NCBI GenBank assembly: GCA_963732005.1
Contig: CAVSXT010000004.1
Span: 1,240,001 to 1,304,000 of the forward strand
DNA from: JASLEW01 sp963732005
GTDB lineage: Bacteria > Acidobacteriota > Thermoanaerobaculia > Multivoradales > UBA5704
Reading direction: 5' to 3'
DNA: 64,000 nucleotides
The notes below the pieces were generated by a model. It was not told where the DNA came from and did no database searches. It saw nothing but the letters and a program-made list of their open reading frames with translations. Shown piece by piece: positions 17,330 to 25,211 of this stretch. A program made the translations under genes and the position numbers. Position 1 is the stretch's first letter; every line of letters begins with the position of its first letter.

Positions 17330-17967
17330 AGGCATCTTCGACAGTCATTCTTCTCACTTGCGCAGCGCTCGGTGCCGTGGCGCTACGCGGCCAGCAGCCA
17401 AGCAAACCGCTCTCGCCGCGCGGCACCGCCGCCACCCAGGTCGGAGGCAGCTGGGTCGCGCAAAAACCAGGGGTCCCGCCGCAGTATCCCGGGGGCAGGT
17501 GGATCGAGGTCGACTACGGCCGCCCGATCCTGCACGGTCGCAAGCACATCTTCGGCAGCGGCGCGGACTACGGGAAGACTGTCAATGCGGGGGCCCCGGT
17601 GTGGCGTGCCGGCGCTGGGTCCACCACCAAGCTCACCACCGAGGTGCCGATCGTGATCGGCGGCAAGACCCTCGAGCCCGGGGTCTACGATCTGTTCGTG
17701 GAGCTCAGGGAAGGAGCCTGGACCCTGATCCTGGGGACGCAGCCGACCCAGGACACCCACGACCCCAAGGAGAAGACGGCGATTTGGGGAGCGTACGGCT
17801 ACGACCCCAAGTTCGACGTCGCGCGGGCACCGATGACGGTGACCAAGCTCGAGCACTCGGTCGACCAGTTCACCATCGGCTTCCTCGACATGAGCGACGG
17901 CGGCGGCAAGCTGGGGATGGAGTGGGATACAACCGGCGCGAGCGCGGCGTTCTCGATCGCGCGATAG
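17326..17967 (+). CDS. DUF2911 family exported protein
   Basis: A 213-residue protein with a short N-terminal signal peptide ('VILLTCAALGAVALRGQ'). The body contains the DUF2911 pattern: 'WIEVDYGRPILHGRKHIFG', 'VWRAGAGSTTKLTTEVPI', 'LEPGVYDLFVEL' and 'WGAYGYDPKFDVARAPM'. Function of the family is unknown; it is common in Acidobacteriota and Bacteroidota and is predicted to be periplasmic. GTG at 17326 is chosen because an AGGAAAGGGG site lies just upstream and the signal peptide starts there. Confidence 0.88.
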   Translation: MKASSTVILLTCAALGAVALRGQQPSKPLSPRGTAATQVGGSWVAQKPGVPPQYPGGRWIEVDYGRPILHGRKHIFGSGADYGKTVNAGAPVWRAGAGSTTKLTTEVPIVIGGKTLEPGVYDLFVELREGAWTLILGTQPTQDTHDPKEKTAIWGAYGYDPKFDVARAPMTVTKLEHSVDQFTIGFLDMSDGGGKLGMEWDTTGASAAFSIAR

Positions 17968-18038
17968 GGCGCCCGGGTTCCGGAGCGCACGTTCGGACGA
18001 TCGAAACCAGGGGCGGCCCGCCGCGCGCCCCGAGGGGG

Positions 18039-19256
18039 TTGCCGCCCTCCCCCGTCCTCCTCTCCCGGCGCCTGCGCTGGGACCAGGGTTGCAATCCCCT
18101 GGCCGCCGGGATGGCAGACCGTGAGGCGCGCGGCCTGGCGACGATCGATCTTACGGTAAGCAACCCCACGCGGGTGGGTCTCGACTATCCGGAAGCCGAG
18201 CTCGGCGAGCTGCTACGCGCTGGCGCCGGCGCCGACTACCCGCCGCATGCCCTGGGGCTGCCGGCGGCCCGCGAGGCGCTCGCCGCGTTCCTGTCGCGGC
18301 CCGGCGATCCGGTCGCGCCGGAAGATCTGGTGCTGACCGCCTCGACCAGCGAGGCCTACTCGTATCTTTTCAAGCTCTTTGCCGATCCGGGAGACGAGGT
18401 GCTCACGGCCGCGCCCGCCTACCCGCTGCTCGACGAGCTGGCGCCGCTCGACGGCCTGGTGTTGCGGCAGTTCCGGCTCGAACCGGGGAGGCGGTTCGGG
18501 CTCGACCCGGGAGAGATCACGCGAGCGCTGGCGCCGCGCACCCGGCTGCTGGTGCTCGTCCACCCGGGCAACCCCACGGGCACCTACCTCTCCCGGGCCG
18601 AGCAGGATGCCGTCGTGGCGCTATGCGCCGCGCGGCACCTGCCCTGGATCGGCGACGAGGTCTTCGCCGACTATCAGCTGGGCGCGTCGGGGGAGCGGGC
18701 GGGAGCCGCGGCGGCGCGGGAGGAGACCCTCTCCTGCTCGCTCGGAGGCCTCTCCAAGAGCGCCGGGCTGCCCGGCTGGAAGCTGGGATGGATACGCGCC
18801 GGCGGCCCGGTCGCCGAGCGGCGCCGTGCCGTCGCCGCGCTGGAGCGCGTTGCGGATGCCTACCTCTCGGTGGCCACGCCGGTCCAGCGCGCCCTGGGCG
18901 GGGTGCTGGCGCTGGCACCGCGGATCCGCGCCGCGATCCTGGAGCGCCTGCGCCGCAACCTCGAGGCTCTGACAATCGCAGTAGGCGGAGAGCCCGCGAT
19001 CGAGCTCCTGCGACCCGAGGGAGGCTGGTCGGCAGTCCTGCGCGTGCCGCGGCTGGTTGCCGACGAGGATCTGACGCTGGGAATCTTGCGCCGGGCGGGC
19101 GTCCTGGTCCATCCGGGCTATTTCTTCGACTTCGAGACGGATGGCTACCTGGTTCTGTCGCTGCTGCCCGAACCTGACGCCTTCGCCGAGGGCGTGCGGC
19201 GCCTGGCGGCCCATCTCGGCGGGCTGGTGACGGCTGGCGGCGTGGCGCCCGGGTAG
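18039..19256 (+). CDS. PLP-dependent class I/II aminotransferase
   Basis: A fold-type I aminotransferase of about 405 residues. It shows the substrate/PLP motifs 'DLTVSNPTRVGLDYPE', 'TASTSEAYSYLFKL', 'VLVHPGNPTGTYLS', 'IGDEVFADYQL' and the Schiff-base lysine in 'GGLSKSAGLPGWKLGWI' (near residue 245). The C-terminal 'VHPGYFFDFETDGYLVLSLL' is typical of alanine/valine-type transaminases, but substrate specificity is not determined. The start is uncertain: homology begins near 'LSRRLRWDQ', and the TTG at 18039 is the nearest plausible initiation codon, with a GAGGGGG stretch too close to be an ideal ribosome-binding site. Confidence 0.85.
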   Translation: MPPSPVLLSRRLRWDQGCNPLAAGMADREARGLATIDLTVSNPTRVGLDYPEAELGELLRAGAGADYPPHALGLPAAREALAAFLSRPGDPVAPEDLVLTASTSEAYSYLFKLFADPGDEVLTAAPAYPLLDELAPLDGLVLRQFRLEPGRRFGLDPGEITRALAPRTRLLVLVHPGNPTGTYLSRAEQDAVVALCAARHLPWIGDEVFADYQLGASGERAGAAAAREETLSCSLGGLSKSAGLPGWKLGWIRAGGPVAERRRAVAALERVADAYLSVATPVQRALGGVLALAPRIRAAILERLRRNLEALTIAVGGEPAIELLRPEGGWSAVLRVPRLVADEDLTLGILRRAGVLVHPGYFFDFETDGYLVLSLLPEPDAFAEGVRRLAAHLGGLVTAGGVAPG

Positions 19257-19384
19257 TGCCCTCGGACACGACCGGCGCTGCGGCACCCCGGACCTGGTTG
19301 ACGCCCGCCCAAGCGGTCCATAAGCTCGGCGTCGCCGCGTCCAGGCGTTGCCGGACGCGGCGAGCGTCGCCGATCCCCCTCCCA

Positions 19385-20743
19385 ATGAGCCAGCAGCCCT
19401 ACGACGCGGTTATCATCGGCGGTGGACCGGCGGGAGCGACCGCCGCGGTCGCCCTGGCGCGCGCCGGGCTGACGGTCGTGGTCCTCGAGCGCGCCACCTT
19501 TCCCCGCTTCCATCTCGGCGAGTCGCTGCTGCCCGAGATGATGCGCTTCCTGCGCGACCTCGGCCTTACCGAGCGCATCGCCGCCATCCCGCAGGTGCCG
19601 AAGGCGGGCGGCGCGTTCGTCAACGGCGACGGCAGCGGCCGCATCTACTTCCACTTCACGGACGCCCTGGGCGCCGGCGCCGGAACCGAGGTCGCGGCCT
19701 GCAACCTCGAACGCGCTCCCTTCGACGCCGCGCTGCTCGCCGCGGCGCGCGACGCCGGCGCCGAGGTGCGCGAGGGGACGGTCGCGCGCGCCATCCCGGC
19801 GCTTGCCGACGGCGAGGTGCGGGTCGAGGTCGAGCAGGGAGGCGAGCGCAGCGAGGTGCGCGGGCGCTGGCTGCTCGACGCCTCGGGCCAGGCGACCGTC
19901 GTCGCGCGCCACCTCGGCACCCGCCGGGTCATCCCGCAGATGAAGAAGGTCGCCTATTACGGCCAGTTCGAGGGTGTCGAGCGAGAGCCGCTGCCGGCAG
20001 GCGGCTACCCGATGATCGCCATCTGCCGCGAGGGCTGGTTCTGGCTCATCCCGCTCGACGAAAAGCGCACCAGTATCGGCTTCGTCACCGAGGCGGGCAT
20101 GGTGAAACGAATGGACGTGCCGCCCGACCGCCTGCTGTCCTGGGCGATCGAGCGCTGCCCCTACGTCGCCGAGGTCACGAAGAGGGCCACGTCTCTACCC
20201 GTCAACGGCGTGATGGCCGACTTCAGCTACCGCTGCCGCCCCTATGCCGGACCCGGCTACTTCCTGCTGGGCGACGCCGCGACCTTCATCGATCCGATCT
20301 TCTCGACCGGCGTCTGCCTGGGCATGGGTTCCGCCATCGAAGCCGCCCGCGTGGTCGAAAAGCTGGCCAGAGCCCAGATCACGCCGGCAGCCGCCCGCCG
20401 CAGCTACGCCCGCACCGTCCACCGGGGCACGGCCCCGTTCTTCCGCCTGGTGCACGACTACTACAAGCCTGCCTTCCGGGACCTGCTGCTGGCCGGCTCC
20501 GGCCCGTTCGAGGTCCACAAAGCGGTGATCTCGATCCTGGCGGGCCATCTCTTCCCGCGCACCAGCTTCGCGCTCCGCTGGCGCCTCTGGGCCTTCCGCG
20601 GCTTCGTCGCCATGCAGCGCCTGCTGCCGGTGGCGGAACGGCGCCGGATCTTCTCGCTTCTCACCCAACCGGCGGAAGGCGCCGGGACGGGAGAGGTGAA
20701 ACCGCCGCCGGCGATGTCGGCGGGCGGCCGATCCCGCGACTGA
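19385..20743 (+). CDS. FAD-dependent oxidoreductase of the halogenase/geranylgeranyl reductase superfamily
   Basis: A 452-residue flavoprotein. It has the N-terminal FAD site 'VIIGGGPAGATAAVALARAG', the 'FPRFHLGESLLP' motif shared by flavin halogenases and their relatives, and the second FAD motif 'LLGDAATFIDPIFSTGVCLG'. 'GWFWLIPL' fits the WxWxIP signature often quoted for halogenases, and a Lys ('VPKAGGAF') lies near the place of the catalytic lysine, but non-halogenating relatives can share these. The reaction is therefore open: halogenation, hydroxylation or double-bond reduction. ATG at 19385 follows a weak context; it lies 128 bases after the aminotransferase. Confidence 0.8.
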   Translation: MSQQPYDAVIIGGGPAGATAAVALARAGLTVVVLERATFPRFHLGESLLPEMMRFLRDLGLTERIAAIPQVPKAGGAFVNGDGSGRIYFHFTDALGAGAGTEVAACNLERAPFDAALLAAARDAGAEVREGTVARAIPALADGEVRVEVEQGGERSEVRGRWLLDASGQATVVARHLGTRRVIPQMKKVAYYGQFEGVEREPLPAGGYPMIAICREGWFWLIPLDEKRTSIGFVTEAGMVKRMDVPPDRLLSWAIERCPYVAEVTKRATSLPVNGVMADFSYRCRPYAGPGYFLLGDAATFIDPIFSTGVCLGMGSAIEAARVVEKLARAQITPAAARRSYARTVHRGTAPFFRLVHDYYKPAFRDLLLAGSGPFEVHKAVISILAGHLFPRTSFALRWRLWAFRGFVAMQRLLPVAERRRIFSLLTQPAEGAGTGEVKPPPAMSAGGRSRD

Positions 20744-20943
20744 GGCACAGCCAGGCTCACGCCCGCGCAGTTCGGCGCGAAGCCGATGCGCGCACCGCGC
20801 CTCGACGCCCGGCAAGGGCCGGCGAGGCATGACGTCGATGTAACCCATTCCCACATTGCGCACGGCACTCCTGCCACGGTTGCCGGTAGGTGCGGAGAGG
20901 GTTACCGGCTTCGGTTCACGACCAGAAGCACAAGGGCGAATGC

Positions 20944-23900
20944 GTGATAGCGTCATCACCTCAGACCAACGTCCCCCATAGTGGGACTGCCCGCGAGCGC
21001 AGCCCTGGGAGTTGCCGCGAACCCGTGATTCGCTCAGGCCGCATCGCCGCATTCGCTGTCGCTGGCGTGACCATGACCGCCATAGCGGTAGGCTTGTTGC
21101 CCCGCCTCCGCTCCGTCGATCTTGACCTTCGATCGTCTCCAGCCCAACTATTACTCGCGGAGCTTGGTGCTTCACGCCTAGCCGGTGTACGGCTTGCAGG
21201 CATCACCAATCCCGCGCCGGAGAGCCATCGGGCCACGCTTGCGGAACAGCGAGTCATCGCCCGCGAGTTGAGGCTCTTGCGGCACGACTCAGCGCCGCGC
21301 AGCCTCGGCACGCTCGGAGTGCTTCACCTCGTGGTCGGTCGCTATGACGCCGCGGTCCACGCGCTCGAACAGGCGAGTCGCTTAGGGCCATCCGACCCTT
21401 CCCTACGCACCGACCTCGACGCGGCCCTTCTGGCGCGCGGAAGAATGCTTGATTCGCCTCTTGATCTAGTTCGTAGCCTTGACCAAATTGGGCAAGAGCC
21501 CTTAGCACTCGAGTCCTCCTACAACCGTGCACTTGCACTCCAGTCGCTGTTTCTCTATCGACTCGCCAAAATCGCTTGGCAGCAATATCTCGAACGCGAT
21601 CCCACCTCTCCTTGGCGACAGCTCGCCAGCGAGCACTTGCGCATCCTGACAGCAGGCCAGCACCCGCCCATTCACCGAGGCCGCGACGTCAAGGGCACCA
21701 CCGCGCCTCCGGTATGGTCATCTCGACCCGAGGAGATCCAAACTTGGCTCGACGATACCGGTCTTGCGGCTTGGAGTTCCGCAGTCCTTGGCAGGAAGGA
21801 ATCGGCTCGAAGGGCGGCCGAGCGCCGGATCGAGCAAGCAGCGATGCGCATCGCGGATCTCAGTGGCGACCGTTTCTTCGCTGACGAGGTCAGCGCACTC
21901 TCCGCAGCGCCGACTACGCACCTGCCCTCGCTTGCCGCTGGACTCCGCGACTACAGCGAAGCTAAGGACTGGCTCGACCGCTACGCCTTCGAGAGGGCCC
22001 TCTCATTGTTTGAGCGCGCCACGAAGCGTCTCCGCTCCACCTCAAGTCCGCACCTATGGCGGGCTGAAGCAGGCATTGCGCAATGCCAAGTGCAGCTGGA
22101 GCGTTATGGCGCTGCCCGCCGGACTGTAGAGCGAGTCTTGGCTGCCGTGCGCCGGAAGCGCTATGTCGCCATCGAGGCACCATGTGCCTGGGTTCTGACG
22201 CAGATCAGCCTTGCCACTCTGGATCTTCATTCGGCGCAGCAACAAGCGAACGCATTTTTTGAACTCAATCGCCGGGCAAGGAACCGTACAGGTACCGCCG
22301 CCGCAAGTCTGCTCCTGGCACGGGTCGAGGACGAGCTCGGAAATCCGAGGGCGGGATGGCTCCATCGACTCCACGGCTTCCGCGACCTCGCCGAGGATGG
22401 CAGCGACGAGCGTCTGGCGCTTGCGGTCGGCAACGCCTCCTTTGCTCTTGCAAGGGAACGTCAAGTCCACGCCGCGGTGGACTTTGCTTCGGAGGCCTTG
22501 GCATTCGACCGCCAGCAGCGTTCTCCTCTGGGCATTGTGGAGTCGCTCTGGATACGGGCGACCCATCGCGCAAGAGCAAGAGAAGTGAATGAGGCCCTCG
22601 CCGATGTGCGCGAGGCCGAATCGTACCTCCCCGCTGTCGAAAGTTCAGCAAACCGCGAACGCCTCCTCGCGGGCTTGCGCGCGGTCAAGGGCGGATTGCT
22701 GGCCCGGAGCGAGCCGCGAGCCGCGATCATCCAGCTCGACGAGGCGCTGGGCTTCCTGCGCCACCGGGGATACGAGTACGGCCAGGCGGAAATCCTCCTC
22801 GACCGCAGTCGAGCACTTCTTCACCTTGGCCGCCCTGGCGCGGCTCTGGCCGACCTCGACCAGGCGGCGCTAATCGTCGCTGTACAGCGAGAGCGAATCA
22901 AACAGCCCCTGTTGCAAGTTTCATTTTCCAACCTTCAAGCTGAGTTGGAAGACGAGCGAGTAGCCGCCAGCCTGAGACTCGATCCGCTCGGCCGTCAGGC
23001 CTTTTGGGCCGCAGATCAGGCACGAGGGCTGCTGTTCCGCAACGGTCTCGGGCTCGCTCCGTTTCGGCTATCAAGCCGGCAGCTTGCGTCCTCCCGGCGC
23101 ACGAGCCAAATCAGTGACACAGATGCAGTCCTCTCGTACTGGTCACTCCCCGATTCACTACTGATTTGGACCATGCGCCGCGGCGGGTCGCCGCGTCTCG
23201 TGGTGGTGGACATCTCTAGAGCGAGGCTTAGCCAGCAGATTGCGGACTTTGTCTCTGAGATGGAAGCAAACGCTGACTCAAGAACCGTTGCAACGTTGGC
23301 TCAAATCCTCAGCAAGTCCTTGATTGCCCCGGTGGCTGGTGAACTAACGGGTGTCCGCCGGCTGATCGTGGTTCCCGATCGCATCGTCCGCAGCGTACCT
23401 TGGCCAGCTCTGGTGCTGGGTCCCGGCAATCGTTCTCTGCTGCAGCATTTCGTAATTCGCATCTGCCCCGCGATAGGGATTCTCGATGCCCTCGCGGATC
23501 GGCCCAGGGGCAATGCCGGGGAGCTGACCTCGCTTCGCCTCTTGGCCATCGGCGACCCAAAGCTCACAGCGCCCGAGCACACGACCCAGCCCGACCTGCC
23601 AGGCGCTCGCCGCGAGGTCGAGGCCATTGCGCGGCTATTCGCCGAACACATGACACTAATGGGACCGGAGGCGAACCGCGAGCGCTTCCTCAAAGACCTA
23701 CAGCGGGCATCCATCGTTCATATAGCGAGCCACTTCACCACCGGCAGCGAGCCAGGTGCATCTCACATCGAACTTGCAAAGTCCGCCGGAGAAGCAACCG
23801 CGGGCCTGGACGCCGAGGCGATCGCCCGCCTGGCGCTTCCCCACCTGCGGCTGGCGGTGCTTAGCGGCTGCAGCACAGATCGCGAAGCCGAGCCCTCCGT

Positions 23901-24186
23901 CGAGGGAACCTTCGCTGGTGCGGGCTCCTTCCTCGCTGCCGGCGCCACTGAGGTCGTGGCCACTCTCTGGCCGATCGACGATGGGGCCGCAGTCGAACTG
24001 ATGGTCCGTTTCTACCGCGAGGTTCTCGCTGGCAAACAGGCTGATGAAGCGCTCCGCAGCGCCCAGCTCGCGTTGGGCGGTGGTGCTGGCGGCACCATGC
24101 GCGAGCCAGCCTCGTGGGCAGCCTTTCAGCTTGTCTCCCTTCACTCTCGAGGCAGAGAGTCGATTCACGAAAAGGAGCTGCGATGA
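20944..24186 (+). CDS. membrane-anchored TPR-CHAT protease
   Basis: About 1080 residues. A cytoplasmic-looking N-terminus is followed by one membrane segment ('IAAFAVAGVTMTAIAVGLL', around 33-52), then a long helical tetratricopeptide region ('GTLGVLHLVVGRYDAAVHAL', 'PHLWRAEAGIAQCQVQLERY' and more), and a C-terminal CHAT caspase-like protease domain. The His-Cys dyad is intact: 'IVHIASHFTTG' near 930 and 'LAVLSGCSTD' near 976, followed by the conserved 'GTFAGAGSFLAAGATEVVATLWPI'. GTG at 20944 is one of several possible starts (GTG 20890 also). Codon use is unlike the surroundings, with many A/T third bases and TTA/CTA codons, suggesting transfer. The stop overlaps the start of the next gene (ATGA), so the partner is translationally coupled. 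Confidence 0.85.
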   Translation: MIASSPQTNVPHSGTARERSPGSCREPVIRSGRIAAFAVAGVTMTAIAVGLLPRLRSVDLDLRSSPAQLLLAELGASRLAGVRLAGITNPAPESHRATLAEQRVIARELRLLRHDSAPRSLGTLGVLHLVVGRYDAAVHALEQASRLGPSDPSLRTDLDAALLARGRMLDSPLDLVRSLDQIGQEPLALESSYNRALALQSLFLYRLAKIAWQQYLERDPTSPWRQLASEHLRILTAGQHPPIHRGRDVKGTTAPPVWSSRPEEIQTWLDDTGLAAWSSAVLGRKESARRAAERRIEQAAMRIADLSGDRFFADEVSALSAAPTTHLPSLAAGLRDYSEAKDWLDRYAFERALSLFERATKRLRSTSSPHLWRAEAGIAQCQVQLERYGAARRTVERVLAAVRRKRYVAIEAPCAWVLTQISLATLDLHSAQQQANAFFELNRRARNRTGTAAASLLLARVEDELGNPRAGWLHRLHGFRDLAEDGSDERLALAVGNASFALARERQVHAAVDFASEALAFDRQQRSPLGIVESLWIRATHRARAREVNEALADVREAESYLPAVESSANRERLLAGLRAVKGGLLARSEPRAAIIQLDEALGFLRHRGYEYGQAEILLDRSRALLHLGRPGAALADLDQAALIVAVQRERIKQPLLQVSFSNLQAELEDERVAASLRLDPLGRQAFWAADQARGLLFRNGLGLAPFRLSSRQLASSRRTSQISDTDAVLSYWSLPDSLLIWTMRRGGSPRLVVVDISRARLSQQIADFVSEMEANADSRTVATLAQILSKSLIAPVAGELTGVRRLIVVPDRIVRSVPWPALVLGPGNRSLLQHFVIRICPAIGILDALADRPRGNAGELTSLRLLAIGDPKLTAPEHTTQPDLPGARREVEAIARLFAEHMTLMGPEANRERFLKDLQRASIVHIASHFTTGSEPGASHIELAKSAGEATAGLDAEAIARLALPHLRLAVLSGCSTDREAEPSVEGTFAGAGSFLAAGATEVVATLWPIDDGAAVELMVRFYREVLAGKQADEALRSAQLALGGGAGGTMREPASWAAFQLVSLHSRGRESIHEKELR

Positions 24187-25097
24187 TCGACGTTCTCATT
24201 GTCATTTCCGGCCTGGTGCTGTTCGTTCCGTACTCCGCGAAAGATCAACTGAGCGCATTGCTGGTCGAAACCAAGTATCTATCAGGTGGCATGCACGTCC
24301 CGGCGATGCGACAGAAGCTGGATAACACCTCTACCCGCGAGTGGGATATTGTCCGCGGTGACTTCCAAGCGACGTTTACCCTGATGGCGGGGCGCCAGCC
24401 GCCGATCGAGCGATGCGCAGTATGGGATTTTCCGCAGCTTAGCCGTTTGACCAAAAAACCTGACGACGCCAAGATCCGAGCAAATTGCCTTGACGGCACC
24501 TGTGTCGACGGTCAAGGCAGGAAACAGGTTGCGGCGCTCGTAAACTTTGTGGGCGGTTGGCAAATGTCGCCCCTGCAACGCTACACGAAACAATGGAGCA
24601 GTCCGGCGCGCTTCCATGAGCAAGCGATCTCTGATTTCAGGAAGGCCAGCGACGTGAAGAACTACAAAGGAGATGAGCCGTTGCGTCCATTTGCCACTGC
24701 CCTAGCTCTGGAGGCCGAAATCGAAAAACTCGACGACCTCAAACTAGTAATACATAACAGTGGCGGTGATGTCGCTGCCACGCTTCAGCTCAGCAGTCCT
24801 GACATCTGCAGGAAATGGCTCGGCGACGGCACGCAGTCCTGCATCGTGATAGAAGTGGAGAACTGGACCGATGTCGATCCCGATCCACCGTGCGACGCCG
24901 CCAATAGAGTCCCTCCTTGTGATCTGGACGAACACTTCAGCCTTCTCTACGATTTGATCGCGGCTCCGCCGCTACCAGCAGACCGGTGGCTGCCATACGT
25001 GGAAGAAGGCGGAAAGGTTCTCCAGTTCTCAGACACGACAAAGCTTAACAAACCAGCCGTTCGCTGCCCGCCGGGGTGGGCGGCGCCGTGGCCTTAG
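24183..25097 (+). CDS. unknown partner protein of the CHAT protease
   Basis: A 304-residue protein of no family known to me. The N-terminus is hydrophobic ('VLIVISGLVLFVPYSA') and could be an uncleaved anchor or poor signal peptide. The remainder is mixed alpha/beta with eight or so Cys ('NCLDGTCVDG', 'DPPCDAANRVPPCDLDE', 'VRCPPGW'), compatible with disulfides in an extracytoplasmic domain. The ATG overlaps the protease stop codon (ATGA), and base composition matches the protease gene, not the flanks. By analogy with other protease-substrate gene pairs it could be the CHAT substrate, effector or sensor; nothing in the sequence proves which. Confidence 0.75.
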   Translation: MIDVLIVISGLVLFVPYSAKDQLSALLVETKYLSGGMHVPAMRQKLDNTSTREWDIVRGDFQATFTLMAGRQPPIERCAVWDFPQLSRLTKKPDDAKIRANCLDGTCVDGQGRKQVAALVNFVGGWQMSPLQRYTKQWSSPARFHEQAISDFRKASDVKNYKGDEPLRPFATALALEAEIEKLDDLKLVIHNSGGDVAATLQLSSPDICRKWLGDGTQSCIVIEVENWTDVDPDPPCDAANRVPPCDLDEHFSLLYDLIAAPPLPADRWLPYVEEGGKVLQFSDTTKLNKPAVRCPPGWAAPWP

Positions 25098-25118
25098 CAG
25101 CAAGCAATGCAGGCCGCC

Positions 25119-25200
25119 GGCTGCGATGCAAAGGTCCGCGCGTCGTCGGGAAGTGCGTATGGTGCGTCAGCTGGTCAAGCAGGGCCGTGTCATGGATTGG
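25119..25200 (-). pseudogene. remnant of IS21-type IstB C-terminus
   Basis: In the minus strand, 'IHDTALLDQLTHHTHFPTTR' followed by 'GPLHRSRR' resembles the C-terminal end of IstB helper ATPases, where a pattern like A-x-L-L-D-R-L-x-H-H-x-H is conserved. Only about 27 residues remain, with no ATPase domain. It lies in the short gap between the CHAT island and uvrC, where a mobile-element scar would be expected. Confidence 0.45.
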
Positions 25201-25211
25201 ACGCCGTCCTT

